Source: Microcoleus sp036705565 (GTDB lineage Bacteria > Cyanobacteriota > Cyanobacteriia > Cyanobacteriales > Microcoleaceae). Taken from it: DNA of 64,000 nt. Under the pieces are notes generated by a model. It made no database searches, was not told the DNA's origin, and was given only the letters and a program-made list of their open reading frames with translations. The DNA is taken from NCBI GenBank assembly GCA_036705565.1, contig JAUBUY010000001.1; one strand, 5' to 3'. The position numbers and the translations under genes were made by a program. This document shows positions 51,838 through 60,633 of this stretch, in pieces (the first letter of the stretch is position 1; the number at the start of each line of letters is the position of its first letter).

Positions 51838-51892
51838 GGGCAGTTTCGGGCAATGTTACTTTTTGTATCTCACTTCTAGTGTGCCTTATCTC

Positions 51893-52024
51893 AAGGAAGA
51901 AGGAAGAGAGAAGAAGGAAGAAGGAAGAGGGAAGAAGGCCACTCGATGAGACTGAAGAAACCGGGTTTTTTGCAGAGATTCAGGGTTTGAGGCAAATATG
52001 TGGGTGAAAAAACCCGGTTTCTGG
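51893..52024. repeat. GAAGAAG tract and AAACCGGGTTT pair
   Basis: AAGGAAGAAGGAAGAGAGAA units at 51893-51937, then GAAACCGGGTTTTTT at 51956 with its complement at 52008-52023. It fills most of the gap before the permease. Confidence 0.7.
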
Positions 52025-52131
52025 CCACCCGTGCGTCCAGGACTACACCAATATATAATTGTAAAAATTGCTTAACAAAACTACATCATCCCCACCAGAA
52101 TCAATCTCATCAATTATTTGGAGTCTCCGCC

Positions 52132-53205
52132 ATGCAGCTAAAACTTACCGATTCAAAACTACCTTTTGCCCCGCTGTTGCTAATTGCGCCGTTTTTCCTG
52201 TGGGGAACCGCGATGGTAGCGATGAAGGGGGTGATGCCGCATACAACGCCACTGTTTGTGGCATTCGTGCGTCTAGTACCTGCGGGTGTGTTGGTGCTGC
52301 TGGCGGCGGCGCTGATGGGAAAACCACAGCCCCAGGGTTGGAAAGCTTGGCTGTGGATTTCGCTGTTTGCTTTGGTTGACGCTACTTTGTTTCAAGGCTT
52401 TTTAGCCGAAGGTTTGGCGAGAACCGGTGCGGGTTTGGGTTCGGTGATGATTGATTCTCAGCCGCTAGCAGTGGCGATTTTGTGTTTGTGGCTGTTTCAA
52501 GAAAAAATTGGTTTTTGGGGCTGGTTGGGATTAGTTATTGGCGTTGCGGGCATCAGTTTGATCGGGTTGCCCGATGGCTGGATTTTGGGGCTTTTTCATC
52601 CTGAAAACAGGGAGGTTTCTGCGGGTATCGAACAGTTGTTTCAGGGTGGAGAATGGTTGATGCTGTTGGCTGCTTTGTCGATGGCTGTGGGTACGGTTTT
52701 GGTGCGCTGGGTTTGCCGTTATGTTGATCCGGTGGTGGCGACTGGTTGGCACATGATTTTGGGCGGTTTGCCGCTGTTGGCAATTTCGGCTGCAACTGAG
52801 TCTGAACAGTTTGTGAATATCGATTTTTCGGGCTGGATGGCGTTAGGTTATTCTACTGTGTTCGGAAGTGCGATCGCCTACGGTTTATTCTTTTATTTTG
52901 CTTCGAGTGGCAGTCTAACCAGTTTAAGTTCTCTTACCTTTCTTACGCCTGTATTTGCTTTGCTGTTCGGCAATTTGTTCTTGGGCGAAGTGCTCAATCC
53001 GCTGCAATCGATGGGAGTTGGGCTGACTTTGGTTAGTATTTATTTGATTAACCAGCGGGATACTTTGGCCCAGAAGTTGCGAAAAGTGCGGCACGGTGAA
53101 GCGAGTGCAGAAGTTGAAGCTACAGGATTGTTAGAGTCGTCTGAGTTGAATTCTGTAGAATTACCCGTGCAGTTGCGGGTTAGCGAACTGGAATCAGAAG
53201 TTTAG
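52132..53205 (+). CDS. EamA/DMT-family permease
   Basis: 357 aa with about ten membrane helices in two EamA repeats: FAPLLLIAPFFLWGTAMVAM at the start of the first, and GEWLMLLAALSMAVGTVLVR opening the second. The C-terminal 50 residues are hydrophilic and acidic (ELNSVELPVQLRVSELESEV) and look like a cytosolic tail. The substrate is unknown. The ATG at 52132 (GGAG ten bases upstream) starts just before the first helix; an ATG-less extension to 52000 crosses repeat DNA and is rejected. Confidence 0.88.
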   Translation: MQLKLTDSKLPFAPLLLIAPFFLWGTAMVAMKGVMPHTTPLFVAFVRLVPAGVLVLLAAALMGKPQPQGWKAWLWISLFALVDATLFQGFLAEGLARTGAGLGSVMIDSQPLAVAILCLWLFQEKIGFWGWLGLVIGVAGISLIGLPDGWILGLFHPENREVSAGIEQLFQGGEWLMLLAALSMAVGTVLVRWVCRYVDPVVATGWHMILGGLPLLAISAATESEQFVNIDFSGWMALGYSTVFGSAIAYGLFFYFASSGSLTSLSSLTFLTPVFALLFGNLFLGEVLNPLQSMGVGLTLVSIYLINQRDTLAQKLRKVRHGEASAEVEATGLLESSELNSVELPVQLRVSELESEV

Positions 53206-53218
53206 CGCTTTGAGAAAT

Positions 53219-53638
53219 TTAGGGAGAATCAGTTAATTCAAGAATTAACTGATTTGGAGTTAAAATCCTAGGAGTAGTAACCGGAAAATCTCGCGGGTTG
53301 CGGGTGACAATGGCATCAATTCGATTGATGACAGCAGTGCTGTACTGAATCGCATCTTCAAAATCCTTGAAGTTGCAAGTTAATGCCATTGAAATAACAG
53401 AGTTATCTACTGTTGCGACTTGACAAAATGTGGCTAGCTGCCTCAAAAAATCCAGCGTCCAATCGCGGCCTCTGTCTCTGCGGATAATATAGTAAAGGTC
53501 GCTAAAAGTTGAGGCTGAAATATAGCCTTGAATTTGTGCTTCTTCAACAAAAGTTAAAATGCGATCGCTCTCAGAAAAGAAAGGTTCTCGATCGAGCGCA
53601 ACATCTACTATTATATTGGTGTCTATCAGGATTTTCAC
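53219..53638 (-). CDS. PIN-domain toxin
   Basis: 139 aa VapC-like PIN ribonuclease. Acidic residues at the expected places: D7 in ILIDTNIIVDVAL, Glu in the middle helix, DFEDAIQY, and IVTRNPRDF near the C-terminus. It presumably cleaves RNA, neutralised by the upstream antitoxin. GTG start at 53638 in a GTGA overlap with that gene, so they are coupled. A palindrome (AATCAGTTAATT and its complement) lies within the last codons. Confidence 0.88.
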   Translation of the reverse strand: MKILIDTNIIVDVALDREPFFSESDRILTFVEEAQIQGYISASTFSDLYYIIRRDRGRDWTLDFLRQLATFCQVATVDNSVISMALTCNFKDFEDAIQYSTAVINRIDAIVTRNPRDFPVTTPRILTPNQLILELTDSP

Positions 53639-53934
53639 AAGTTATGTTTCTCTTTTAAATATTCCCATTTTGCTTGTTTGTCTGGATCGTCAAAATCCAG
53701 CGTTTCCGGTACAGCATCTCGATCGAATAAACCTTGAAATGCCTTCACATTAGTTTTAAACTTTTTTTGAGGTGCTTCAGGTGCGATCGCATTTTCTGAC
53801 GCGCTGGCTTGTTTAACCGTATCAGGTAGCTGCAAGACGATGATTTCTACATCTCCCGGCGGCATATTCACGGGTTCCACAACTACCAAGTTGCCAGTTG
53901 CATCGATTTTACCTCTAAGTTTGTATGCTTGCAT
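53635..53934 (-). CDS. Putative antitoxin of the PIN module
   Basis: 99 aa. The N-terminus KLRGKIDATGNLVVVEPVNM, PPGDVEIIVLQL looks like an AbrB/DUF104-like beta swapped-hairpin seen with cyanobacterial PIN toxins. The C-terminal half (FKTNVKAFQGLFDRDAVPET, DPDKQAKWEYL) is acidic and would bind the toxin. Its stop overlaps the toxin start by four bases. Autoregulation is expected for such modules but no operator is obvious. Confidence 0.75.
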   Translation of the reverse strand: MQAYKLRGKIDATGNLVVVEPVNMPPGDVEIIVLQLPDTVKQASASENAIAPEAPQKKFKTNVKAFQGLFDRDAVPETLDFDDPDKQAKWEYLKEKHNL

Positions 53935-53985
53935 GGTAATCTCCGATAACTATGTTTCTATTATAGGACATAATAACTTGCTTCA

Positions 53986-54666
53986 TTACCAATCCTCTTC
54001 ACCACCAATCTTAATGTCTCTGCTTTGAATCTGTTCTATAAAAGTTTTTAAACTGGGATTATCTGCGTAATGCTTCATCAAAACTTTATGCTTGCGATAT
54101 GGTTTTGAAATTATTCGATAATATTCAGGATTTTTAGCCTTAGCGTCGATCGTAAAATTGTGTTTTTTCGCCAGTTCCCGATTTAACGTGTCGAGGCAGT
54201 TTGTAATTTTAGCTTTTCTACTGTCGGTATAATACAGTGGGAGGAACCAACACTCAATAGAGTCAACAGAAATTGCAAACACGATCCGCTGTTGATGTTT
54301 ATCATAAAAATCCTCACCAATCGTATCTCTGAATTTTTCAATAACTTTTTCGATCGACTGCTGAGGAGTAAATTCATTACCATTTTCATCTCGCTTGGGA
54401 ATATTATAATTAGAATTTTGGTAATCCAGCAAAACATCTGTATCTATTTGGATAATGATATAGTCATTATATTGAAATGATTCTCGAAAAATGTTTGACT
54501 TGCAATAATCAAAAACTAGAGTCCAACCGCCATAGTTTTTGTCTTTGTCTATTTCTGGTTGCAGCGATCTGATAACTAGATCGGATCTGTTGAAATATCC
54601 AGCTAAAATACTCTTAATAACAATCTGGTCAGTAAGTCCCTCTGTAATCAATCCAAACTTAATCAT
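53986..54666 (-). CDS. TOPRIM-like partner protein of the adjacent ATPase
   Basis: 226 aa. The pattern FGLITEGLTDQIVIKSILAG (Glu8, D11) followed by YIIIQIDTDVLLD and VFAISVDSIECWFLPLYY resembles a TOPRIM/OLD-type nuclease fold (Glu, then D-x-D), as in DUF4276/RloB/DUF4435-type partners. It starts one base after the ATPase stop, so the two are coupled. Paired ATPase-TOPRIM modules include RloAB, OLD, Gabija and PARIS, several being anti-phage. The exact family is not resolvable by eye. Confidence 0.65.
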   Translation of the reverse strand: MIKFGLITEGLTDQIVIKSILAGYFNRSDLVIRSLQPEIDKDKNYGGWTLVFDYCKSNIFRESFQYNDYIIIQIDTDVLLDYQNSNYNIPKRDENGNEFTPQQSIEKVIEKFRDTIGEDFYDKHQQRIVFAISVDSIECWFLPLYYTDSRKAKITNCLDTLNRELAKKHNFTIDAKAKNPEYYRIISKPYRKHKVLMKHYADNPSLKTFIEQIQSRDIKIGGEEDW

Positions 54667-54667
54667 A

Positions 54668-55807
54668 TTAAAAATTTTCAGGAAGTCCGCCGATATAGCC
54701 TCTCAAAAAAGCCTCTGATAATTTTACAGGTTCTTGTCCCTCCAGAGGTTTGGGTTTGAGAATACGTATAGCCTTAGTATGACCTAGTTGGCTGCGGTAG
54801 ATCACAAACAGCCGCTGTTCCTCATCACCTAAATCCAAACCGTCCAAAACTGCCGGGTTGTGGGTTGTGAATATAACTTGTTTGTCGTGTTTTTTTGCTA
54901 ATTCGACTAATTCTTGCATTAATCGGCGGCATAATCTGGGGTTGAGAGAAGCGTCAATGTTATCTATTGCAAAAAATTTAGGCGTGATATCGCTAATAAA
55001 TAAAGCGAAGTAAAAAAGCAAGAATAAAAAGCCTTCATTAGAACTTCTTTGATCGAAGTAAGCTAAATCTGGATCTAAGTATCTATCTTTAATTTGGAGA
55101 GAGTTTTGAATACTTGATAAATTGGGAGGAGCTTCAAAATCTTGAAACCAATCTATTAATTGCAGTTTTTTATTGATTTCATTAAGCTGCTCCTGGTTAT
55201 CTGAATTCAAAACTTTTAATAGTTTAAACAAGCCTTCTCCATTAATCCCTAATGGTTGAATTTGCCCTTCTTTTTCAAAAGTACGTAAGGCGATATTTTC
55301 AGGAGAGTAAATGATAAATTCCTGTATTTTAAGTGTTTTGATATTTGTTTTGCGGATAAATTGATATTGTCGATCTCGGCTGTCTAAAAAACTATTATAT
55401 TCCCAAGCAGCAAGCGGCCTATAGGCTCTTTCTAAATTCCGTTCTTCTTCTGAAATCCCATAGTAAAAATGATTTCTCCATCGAGCATAGGGTGTATTAT
55501 CGTTATTTAAAATAAACCTTATTTTTATTGTGTCATTATTTCCTCTAATTTCAATGCTGATATCTTTATCTAAATTTTCCTTTTCAAAAGCCGATCGCAT
55601 CAATTGAGGTTCTGTAACTCTGATGCCCCTAGATGCTAAGAACTCGTTATCCAGCTTGTCATCAGCCGCCGCAGAAGCAAGGGCGATCGCCTCTAGGATA
55701 TTGCTCTTTCCGCAGCCATTTTCACCGATCAATACAGTTAGTCGTCCTAATTCTAGCTTCAGCTTTTGAATGGACTTATAATTTTCGATCCTGACTTCTC
55801 CAATCAT
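54668..55807 (-). CDS. SMC/OLD-like AAA ATPase (AAA_15/21 type)
   Basis: 379 aa. Starts MIGEVRIENYKSIQKLKLEL with Walker A LIGENGCGKSN at about 26-36 (P-loop), a helical middle, then FFAIDNIDASLNPRLCRRLM and HDKQVIFTTHNPAVLDGLDL. The Walker B motif reads AIDNID, with Asn where most ABC-like ATPases have catalytic Glu (IDEPE), while the SLNP and TTHNP motifs are normal. It heads a two-gene operon with the TOPRIM-like protein. It is a plausible defence module; function is unproven. Confidence 0.85.
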   Translation of the reverse strand: MIGEVRIENYKSIQKLKLELGRLTVLIGENGCGKSNILEAIALASAAADDKLDNEFLASRGIRVTEPQLMRSAFEKENLDKDISIEIRGNNDTIKIRFILNNDNTPYARWRNHFYYGISEEERNLERAYRPLAAWEYNSFLDSRDRQYQFIRKTNIKTLKIQEFIIYSPENIALRTFEKEGQIQPLGINGEGLFKLLKVLNSDNQEQLNEINKKLQLIDWFQDFEAPPNLSSIQNSLQIKDRYLDPDLAYFDQRSSNEGFLFLLFYFALFISDITPKFFAIDNIDASLNPRLCRRLMQELVELAKKHDKQVIFTTHNPAVLDGLDLGDEEQRLFVIYRSQLGHTKAIRILKPKPLEGQEPVKLSEAFLRGYIGGLPENF

Positions 55808-55854
55808 AATTCAATCCCATATAATCTTAGTGTACTCATTGTATCTCCGATCGC

Positions 55855-56757
55855 ATGAATCTCAAAGAACGCTTGCACAGCCATCTGATTCAAATTGTAC
55901 GCGATCGCAATCCATACCTCGCATCCCAAGGGCATTTTTATGCTCAGCAATACATCCGGGAACAGTTGGGACAGTGGGGAACTGTAGAAATTGACGATTT
56001 TTCCGTGCGCGGCCGAATTCATCACAATTTGATTTTGGATTTACCCCCCCTCAGTCCCCCCCTTGCTAAGGGGGGGAAGCAAGAAGAATCACCCCTTGCT
56101 AAAGGGGGGAAGCAAGAAAAGAAGCAAGAAAAGCCGATCGTAATTGGTGCTCATTACGATACTGTACCCGGATCGCCTGGGGCCGATGATAATGCTACTG
56201 GTGTTGCTGTTTTGCTGGAACTCGCAAGGGATATCGCATCTGCGCCGCTCAAATATCCAGTGCAATTAGTCGCCTTTGATATGGAAGAATACGGTTATTT
56301 GGGAAGCAGTCATCATGCAGCTAAATACAAGCAACAGCAAAAGTCAATCCGGTTAATGATTTCTTTGGAAATGTTGGGTTATTGCAACCATAATCCTAAT
56401 TCTCAAAGCTATCCCGCTGGCTTGAAATATTTTTATCCCAATAGTGGCAATTTTATTGCTTTAATTGGCACTTTGCGGACGGTTCCCGATTTGATTAATT
56501 TGAGTGGCAAAATTCGCCAATCTGGTCAGCCCTGCGAGTGGCTGCCGGTGCCGAATCGAGGTTTAATTGTGCCGGATACTCGCCGCAGCGATCATGTTCC
56601 TTTTTGGGATAATGGTTATCCCGCTATCATGGTGACTGATACTGCTAATATGCGAAATCCGCATTATCATCGAGAAAGCGATAGGATTGAGACTTTGGAT
56701 TTAGATTTTCTGGCTGGTGTTTGTCAGGGGTTAGTCAAGGGCATTCGACATCTATAA
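55855..56757 (+). CDS. M28-family zinc aminopeptidase with in-frame repeat insertion
   Basis: 300 aa. Metal-ligand motifs VIGAHYDTVPGSPGADDNAT (His, Asp) and DMEEYGYLGS (Glu-Glu), with a late His in RRSDHVPFWD and NPHYHRESD. Residues about 63-96 are a repeat-derived insert (PPLAKGGKQEESPLAKGGKQ) between the NLILDL strand and the PIVIGAHYD strand, a surface loop position. No signal peptide is seen, so the enzyme may be cytosolic. It is divergent from the ATPase gene with 47 bp between starts, so the two promoters must overlap. Confidence 0.88.
   Translation: MNLKERLHSHLIQIVRDRNPYLASQGHFYAQQYIREQLGQWGTVEIDDFSVRGRIHHNLILDLPPLSPPLAKGGKQEESPLAKGGKQEKKQEKPIVIGAHYDTVPGSPGADDNATGVAVLLELARDIASAPLKYPVQLVAFDMEEYGYLGSSHHAAKYKQQQKSIRLMISLEMLGYCNHNPNSQSYPAGLKYFYPNSGNFIALIGTLRTVPDLINLSGKIRQSGQPCEWLPVPNRGLIVPDTRRSDHVPFWDNGYPAIMVTDTANMRNPHYHRESDRIETLDLDFLAGVCQGLVKGIRHL
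56055..56120. repeat. Intragenic CCCCTTGCTAAGGGG repeats in the M28 gene
   Basis: Two tandem palindromes (CCCCCCCTTGCTAAGGGGGG at about 56056; CCCCTTGCTAAAGGGG at about 56092) separated by GAAGCAAGAAGAATC. They keep frame. The same palindrome class is inside the AAA-WD40 gene. Confidence 0.85.
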
Positions 56758-56903
56758 ATTAACACGATCGAGCGCGTGCTAGTTGGATTGACCAGAAATT
56801 ATGACTTTTATGACCCGAAGTTATGAATTTTATGAATTGACTTGAACAGAAGTTTGTTGAATACTTGTAAATTAATCAAGCAAAAATTTCAAAAAAAAGA
56901 GAT

Positions 56904-59900
56904 ATGAATCCTACTTTTCCCGATCGCACTCGCTGGCAATTTTGGATCGATCGCGGTGGCACTTTCACCGATATTGTCGCCAAGAGCCCCGACGGTAAGT
57001 TAGTTATTCACAAGCTGCTGTCGGAAAACCCCGATCGCTACACCGACGCAGCAGTTCAAGGAATTCGCGACATCTTGGGAATTGCCACAGATGTTCCCAT
57101 ACCCGCCGCCGAAATTGAAGCGATTAAAATGGGGACGACGGTAGCGACAAATGCTTTGCTGGAACGAAAGGGCGATCGCACAATTCTGTTAATTACTAAA
57201 GGTTTCGGCGATGCGCTGAGAATTGGCTATCAAAACCGCCCGAATATTTTCGCGCGTCACATTGTTTTGCCCCAGATGCTGTACGATCGAGTTATTGAAG
57301 TTGCAGAACGCTACAGTGCTCAAGGTGAGGAGTTAACTGCTGTCAATCCCGAATTTATCCCGTCTTTGCAGCAAGCATACGATGAGGGAATTCGCAGTTG
57401 TGCGATCGTATTCATGCACGGCTACCGCTACTCGGAACACGAAAAACAAGTTGCTAAAATAGCGAAAGAAATTGGCTTTACTCAAATTTCAGTATCTCAC
57501 GAAGTCAGCCCGCTGATGAAATTAGTTTCGCGGGGAGATACTGCGGTTGTCGATGCTTATTTATCTCCGATTTTACGGCGTTATGTCGAACAAGTAACCA
57601 GTCAATTAATAGAGGCAGATTCCGGGAACGAGGGATTATTAATGCCCAATTCCCAATGCCCCAAATTAATGTTTATGCAATCGAATGGCGGCTTAGTGGA
57701 GGCGGCACAATTTCAAGGAAAAAACAGTATTTTATCTGGGCCTGCTGGGGGAATTGTCGGTGCAGTTCAAACGAGCAAAAAGGCAGGTTTTGATAAAATT
57801 ATTACCTTTGATATGGGCGGAACTTCGACAGATGTTGCCCATTTTAACGGCGAATACGAACGCGAATTTGAGACGGAAATTGCTGGGGTGAGATTGCGAT
57901 CGCCCGTGATGGCAATTCACACTGTAGCAGCCGGCGGCGGTTCAATTGTCTTTTTTGACGGGGCTCGCTACCGCGTCGGGCCGGAGTCTGCAGGGGCCAA
58001 TCCTGGGCCTGCTTGCTATCGCAAAGGCGGCCCGTTGACGGTGACTGATTGCAATGTGATGTTGGGGAAAATTCAACCGGATTTTTTCCCGAAAGTGTTT
58101 GGATTGAATGGAGATTTGCCGATCGCCCCTGACGTAGTTAAGCAAAAATTCGTGCAGTTAGCGGGGGAAATTGGGGGCGAGAGGACGGCGGAACAGGTGG
58201 CGGAGGGTTTTTTGGCGATCGCTGTGGAAAAGATGGCAAATGCTGTCAAAAAAATCTCGCTTCAGCGCGGTTACGATGTTTCGGAGTATACTTTGTGCTG
58301 TTTCGGCGGTGCGGGCGGCCAACACGCTTGTGCGATCGCCGATGCTTTGGGGATGAAACGGGTATTTATTCACCCTTATGCGGGTGTGTTGTCGGCTTAC
58401 GGTATGGGTTTGGCTGATGTGCGGGCTATTCGCGAAAGGGCGATCGAGCAACAATTAAATACAGAATTATTATCTGATTTGCATTATATTTTAAGCGAAT
58501 TGGAGGCTGAGGGAAAGAGGGAATTGAACCGCAGAGGCGCAGAGAACACAGAGAATGAGTCTGAGGTTTTAGTTGTTAGCAAGTTGCGCTTAAAATATCA
58601 GGGGAGTGACTCGGTTTTGGCGGTCAATTTTGCTGACAATATTGAAGCGATGCAGGCGGAATTTGAAGCAGCACACCGACAGCGTTACAGTTTTATTATG
58701 CCAGAAAAACCGCTGATTGTGGAAGCGGTTTCGGTGGAAGTTGTAGAAACAATGGATGTGCCAGAAGCATCCACAATTTCCCCCTCTTGTGGCACAGGCA
58801 TCTTGCCTGTGCAACCAATTTCAACGGTGCAAATGTATGTGGGTGGCGGCTGGCGGGAAACGCCTGTTTATCAGAGAGACGATTTGCGATCGGGCGACTG
58901 CATAGAAGGCCCTGCTATGATTGTTGAAGCAACGGGAACTAATATCATAGAACCGGGCTGGGAAGGGGAAATCACCGAAAATAATGATTTAATTTTGAAC
59001 CGCAGATGCACGCAGATGGACGCAGATAATATCGGCGTTCATTCGCGTTTATCTGCGGTTAAATCCGATCCGGTTTTGCTGGAAATTTTTAATAATTTGT
59101 TTCGGGCGATCGCCGAACAAATGGGCGTCACATTGCAAAACACAAGTTCCTCAGTCAACATCAAAGAACGTCTCGACTTTTCCTGTGCAATTTTCGACAA
59201 AAACGGGCAATTAGTTGCCAACGCGCCGCACATTCCCGTACATCTGGGCTCGATGAGCGAAAGCGTTGAAGCTTTAATTTTAGCACAAGGCAATGCGGTT
59301 CAACCCGGCGATGTTTATGTTTCTAACAATCCCTACAACGGCGGCACGCATTTACCAGATATCACCGTTATTACTCCAGTATTCGATCGTGATTCCTCCC
59401 TTCCTTTGTTTTATCTTGCCTCGCGGGGACACCACGCCGACATCGGTGGCATCACTCCCGGTTCCATGCCTCCTAACAGTACAACAGTAACTGAAGAAGG
59501 TGTATTGCTTGACAATTTGCTGTTAGTAAGCGAGGGCTATTTTCGAGAAAAAGAATTACTAGAAATTCTGACAGCGGGTAATTTTCCTGTTCGCAATTCC
59601 GCTCAAAATATAGCCGATTTGCAAGCACAAATTGCTGCTAACAAGCGCGGCGCAGAAGAGCTCCTCAAGATGGTAGAACATTATGGATTAGAGACTGTGC
59701 AAGCTTATATGGGCTTCGTACAAGACAATGCGGAAGAGTCGGTACGCAGGGTAATTGATGTTTTGCAAGATGGCGAGTTTACTTATCCGATGGATAGCGG
59801 CGGACAAATTAAGGTAGCGATTACAATTGACAAATCTGCGCGCAGTGCAAAAATAGATTTTACTGGCACTTCTGCTCAACAATTCAACAATTTTAATGCT

Positions 59901-60596
59901 CCCGCTGCGGTGTGCAAAGCCGCTGTTTTGTATGTTTTCCGCACGTTGGTAGATGACGATATTCCTCTAAATGCGGGCTGTTTGAAACCTCTCGAAATCA
60001 TCAATCCCGAAGGCTGTATGCTGAATCCTCGCTATCCAGCGGCGGTAGTTGCCGGAAATGTGGAAACATCGCAGAATATTACCGATGCTTTGTATTGTGC
60101 GTTGGGAGTGATGGCTGCTTCTCAGGGAACTATGAATAATTTTACCTTTGGAAATCAGCGCTATCAATATTATGAAACTATTTGCGGCGGTTCGGGTGCT
60201 GGTGCAGATTTTGACGGCACTGATGCGGTTCAAACTCACATGACTAATTCGCGTTTAACTGATCCAGAAGTATTAGAATGGCGCTTCCCGGTGTTGTTGG
60301 AAAGTTTTGCAATTCGGGCTAATAGCGGGGGAAATGGATATCATCGCGGCGGTAATGGAGTTGTGCGGCGAGTGCGGTTTCGGGAGGCAATGACGGCGGG
60401 AATTTTATCGGGGCGGCGGGTGATTTCTCCTTGCGGTTTGAATGGGGGCGAAGCGGGGAAAGTTGGGCGGAATTATGTTGAAACGGTGGAGGGAAAAGTT
60501 GAAGATTTGGGAAGTACGGCGACTGTGGAAATGCAGCCGGGGGATGTGTTTGTGATTGAGACTCCTGGGGGTGGAGGTTATGGTACAATTATGTAG
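56904..60596 (+). CDS. oplaH: 5-oxoprolinase (HyuA-HyuB fusion, ATP-hydrolysing)
   Basis: 1230 aa. Residues 1-695 are the HyuA-type ATP-binding half (FWIDRGGTFTDIVAKSPDGK, GTTVATNALLERKGDRT, FDMGGTSTDVAHFNGEYERE), and 720-1230 the HyuB-type half (NIKERLDFSCAIFDKNGQLV, SNNPYNGGTHLPDITVITPV, ETPGGGGYG). It opens 5-oxoproline to glutamate in the glutathione cycle. Three dispersed repeats lie in frame: 541-551 (NRRGAENTENE), about 630-637 (GTGILPVQ) and 699-719 (the linker between halves). No stop or shift results. The usual length is about 1280-1300 in eukaryotes and 1200 in bacteria. Confidence 0.92.
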   Translation: MNPTFPDRTRWQFWIDRGGTFTDIVAKSPDGKLVIHKLLSENPDRYTDAAVQGIRDILGIATDVPIPAAEIEAIKMGTTVATNALLERKGDRTILLITKGFGDALRIGYQNRPNIFARHIVLPQMLYDRVIEVAERYSAQGEELTAVNPEFIPSLQQAYDEGIRSCAIVFMHGYRYSEHEKQVAKIAKEIGFTQISVSHEVSPLMKLVSRGDTAVVDAYLSPILRRYVEQVTSQLIEADSGNEGLLMPNSQCPKLMFMQSNGGLVEAAQFQGKNSILSGPAGGIVGAVQTSKKAGFDKIITFDMGGTSTDVAHFNGEYEREFETEIAGVRLRSPVMAIHTVAAGGGSIVFFDGARYRVGPESAGANPGPACYRKGGPLTVTDCNVMLGKIQPDFFPKVFGLNGDLPIAPDVVKQKFVQLAGEIGGERTAEQVAEGFLAIAVEKMANAVKKISLQRGYDVSEYTLCCFGGAGGQHACAIADALGMKRVFIHPYAGVLSAYGMGLADVRAIRERAIEQQLNTELLSDLHYILSELEAEGKRELNRRGAENTENESEVLVVSKLRLKYQGSDSVLAVNFADNIEAMQAEFEAAHRQRYSFIMPEKPLIVEAVSVEVVETMDVPEASTISPSCGTGILPVQPISTVQMYVGGGWRETPVYQRDDLRSGDCIEGPAMIVEATGTNIIEPGWEGEITENNDLILNRRCTQMDADNIGVHSRLSAVKSDPVLLEIFNNLFRAIAEQMGVTLQNTSSSVNIKERLDFSCAIFDKNGQLVANAPHIPVHLGSMSESVEALILAQGNAVQPGDVYVSNNPYNGGTHLPDITVITPVFDRDSSLPLFYLASRGHHADIGGITPGSMPPNSTTVTEEGVLLDNLLLVSEGYFREKELLEILTAGNFPVRNSAQNIADLQAQIAANKRGAEELLKMVEHYGLETVQAYMGFVQDNAEESVRRVIDVLQDGEFTYPMDSGGQIKVAITIDKSARSAKIDFTGTSAQQFNNFNAPAAVCKAAVLYVFRTLVDDDIPLNAGCLKPLEIINPEGCMLNPRYPAAVVAGNVETSQNITDALYCALGVMAASQGTMNNFTFGNQRYQYYETICGGSGAGADFDGTDAVQTHMTNSRLTDPEVLEWRFPVLLESFAIRANSGGNGYHRGGNGVVRRVRFREAMTAGILSGRRVISPCGLNGGEAGKVGRNYVETVEGKVEDLGSTATVEMQPGDVFVIETPGGGGYGTIM
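58524..58555. repeat. In-frame AACCGCAGAGGCGCAGAG repeat (oxoprolinase)
   Basis: TTGAACCGCAGAGGCGCAGA, then GAACACAGAGAA. Same family as intergenic 27806 (plus) and 17137, 29958 and 46656 (inverted). It encodes LNRRGAENTE. Confidence 0.75.
58792..58812. repeat. In-frame GCACAGGC palindrome (oxoprolinase)
   Basis: GCACAGGC-ATCTT-GCCTGTGC, a perfect palindrome with a 5-nt loop of the CAGGC(AT)CTTGCCTG family seen at 35537-35598. It encodes TGILPVQ. Confidence 0.75.
58998..59060. repeat. In-frame AACCGCAGAT...ATCTGCGGTT element (oxoprolinase)
   Basis: 63 bp (21 codons exactly) bounded by AACCGCAGAT and its perfect complement, with ATGCACGCAGATGGACGCAG inside. It sits in the linker between the HyuA-like and HyuB-like halves, encoding NRRCTQMDADNIGVHSRLSA. 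Confidence 0.8.
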
Positions 60597-60633
60597 CCGC
60601 AGTAAAATTAACTAAATTGTAGAGGTGACTGTG

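Noticed and set aside
58998..59060. Repeat insertion considered as a frameshift splitting 5-oxoprolinase into two genes
   Set aside because: The element is 63 bp and the frame remains open through both halves.
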